Source: Micromonosporaceae bacterium
GTDB lineage: Bacteria; Actinomycetota; Actinomycetes; Mycobacteriales; Micromonosporaceae
NCBI GenBank assembly: GCA_019689695.1
Contig: JADGHA010000015.1
Span: 1-21,573 of the forward strand
Direction of reading: 5' to 3'
Length of the DNA: 21,573 nt
The notes beneath the pieces are model-generated. The model made no database searches. It was not told where the DNA came from and saw only the letters and a program-made list of their open reading frames with translations. The translations under genes were made by a program, and so were the position numbers. Shown here in pieces: positions 21,198 to 21,573 of this stretch. Numbering within the stretch: the first letter of the stretch is position 1; each line of letters begins with the position of its first letter.

Positions 21198-21206
21198 TCC
21201 TGGCCG

Positions 21207-21419
21207 TTATGCCGCGCGGGGCAAACGAAACTTGACCCAATTCCCGCATTGTGGGCATTCCGCCCCGTGCCGCCCGTCACGCTCGACCCAGACGCGGGCT
21301 GGCGTCGTGACGAACACGACCGCCCCGCCGGGTGTGCGTTGGGCGATCACGCACCCACACGCCCGGCACTCGATCCGCTCATGCTCCGGCTGCCCGGCCG
21401 CCAACGGGATTGGCCTCAT
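21207..21419 (-). CDS. Com-like zinc-binding protein
   Basis: A 70-residue protein from ATG 21419 (GGAGG four bases upstream) to TAA 21209-21207. Two Cys pairs, IECRACGCVIAQ and AECPQCGNWVKFRL, are separated by a hydrophobic strand region (GGAVVFVTTPARVWVERD). This is the CxxC-CxxC layout of zinc ribbons and of the Mu Com family of small phage proteins; Com activates translation of the Mu mom gene. A role in RNA or DNA binding is likely, and its position directly upstream of the late leader makes a regulatory role attractive, but this is inference. A plain structural zinc ribbon remains possible. Confidence 0.65.
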   Translation of the reverse strand: MRPIPLAAGQPEHERIECRACGCVIAQRTPGGAVVFVTTPARVWVERDGRHGAECPQCGNWVKFRLPRAA

Positions 21420-21462
21420 GCCGCCTCCTCACCGCCGCCGCTTCCACCGCATGACGGGTCAC
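21379..21462 (-). CDS. Possible 27-residue protein overlapping the Com-like gene start
   Basis: GTG 21462 has GGAG six bases upstream and lies 10 bases after the stop of the membrane protein. The frame runs to TGA 21381-21379 and reads MTRHAVEAAAVRRRHEANPV plus seven residues. It overlaps the start of the Com-like gene by 41 bases in another frame. The ribosome binding site is good, but the product is short and unremarkable; it may only couple translation from the membrane gene to the next one. Confidence 0.3.
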   Translation of the reverse strand: MTRHAVEAAAVRRRHEANPVGGRAAGA

Positions 21463-21472
21463 GGGAATCTCC

Positions 21473-21573
21473 TTACAGTCGCCTCCCGATCCACGACGCC
21501 AGCCACGCCACCGCCCAGCTCACCAGCACGCCGACGAAGAACCCTGCCCAGGAGGCGTAGAAGGCCGCCCGCC
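21473..21573 (-). CDS. Partial small membrane protein (C-terminal end)
   Basis: An open frame enters from the right edge and ends at TAA 21475-21473. The visible 32 residues are one hydrophobic helix (AAFYASWAGFFVGVLVSWAV, then AWLASW) followed by the basic end IGRRL, so the C-terminus is probably cytoplasmic. The start lies outside the window. It could be a holin or another small phage membrane protein, but too little is visible to decide. Confidence 0.5.
   Translation of the reverse strand, partial: RAAFYASWAGFFVGVLVSWAVAWLASWIGRRL

Noticed and set aside
1..21573. CRISPR array, tRNA, rRNA, insertion sequence, attachment site
   Set aside because: No spaced short repeats, no cloverleaf-type sequence, no transposase or integrase and no terminal direct repeats were noticed on reading; the window is filled by late phage genes.

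Overview
The window is a contiguous late (virion structural) block of a tailed double-stranded DNA phage or prophage. Every credible gene is on the minus strand, so transcription and gene order run from the right edge to the left edge. Having a tape measure and a tail tube, but no sheath or baseplate-wedge genes, points to a long, flexible, non-contractile tail (siphovirus type). The capsid and protease are of the HK97 type. The DNA is clearly GC-rich, with Ala/Arg/Gly-rich proteins and strong GGAGG-type ribosome binding sites, so the host is a high-GC bacterium. The MmpS-like cargo protein is compatible with Actinomycetota or Chloroflexota, but host assignment from this window alone is weak. 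No integrase, repressor, replication, lysis or tRNA gene is present, so prophage and free phage cannot be told apart.

Layout in order of transcription (right to left). A partial small membrane protein, a doubtful 27-residue ORF and a Com-like zinc-binding protein (21573-21207) are followed by a candidate promoter and a terminator (21197-21122). The packaging genes come next: terminase small and large subunits, then a portal fused to a MuF domain (21111-17236), then a 68-residue unknown. A membrane-anchored MmpS-like protein (16885-16364) sits as probable cargo. It is followed by a near-consensus promoter and a strong terminator (16362-16256). Head and neck genes follow: prohead protease, major capsid, a 66-residue protein, head-tail adaptor, head closure, HK97 gp10-like protein and tail terminator (16238-12090). 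The tail genes are a 38-residue protein, the tail tube, a frameshifting pair of tail chaperones, a 1585-residue tape measure, a 1329-residue distal-tail/adhesin protein and a hub-like protein (12081-372). The left edge holds a 37-residue ORF and a partial membrane/coiled-coil protein.

Most genes overlap by 1 to 4 bases (TGATG, TAATG, ATGA) or are a few bases apart, so translational coupling is likely. Four regulatory structures stand out. (1) A canonical -1 slippery heptamer CCCAAAC joins the two tail chaperone frames, and the second frame has no start codon of its own. (2) A hairpin buries the tape-measure Shine-Dalgarno sequence exactly where only frameshifted ribosomes would arrive. (3) Two promoter / short leader / terminator modules lie directly in front of the terminase and protease genes, and both carry GCAACA four bases after the -10 box. 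(4) A perfect 24-bp palindrome lies at the end of the tail block.

Starts were chosen from ribosome binding sites and gene overlaps. Several differ from the longest open frame and are explained under each gene.
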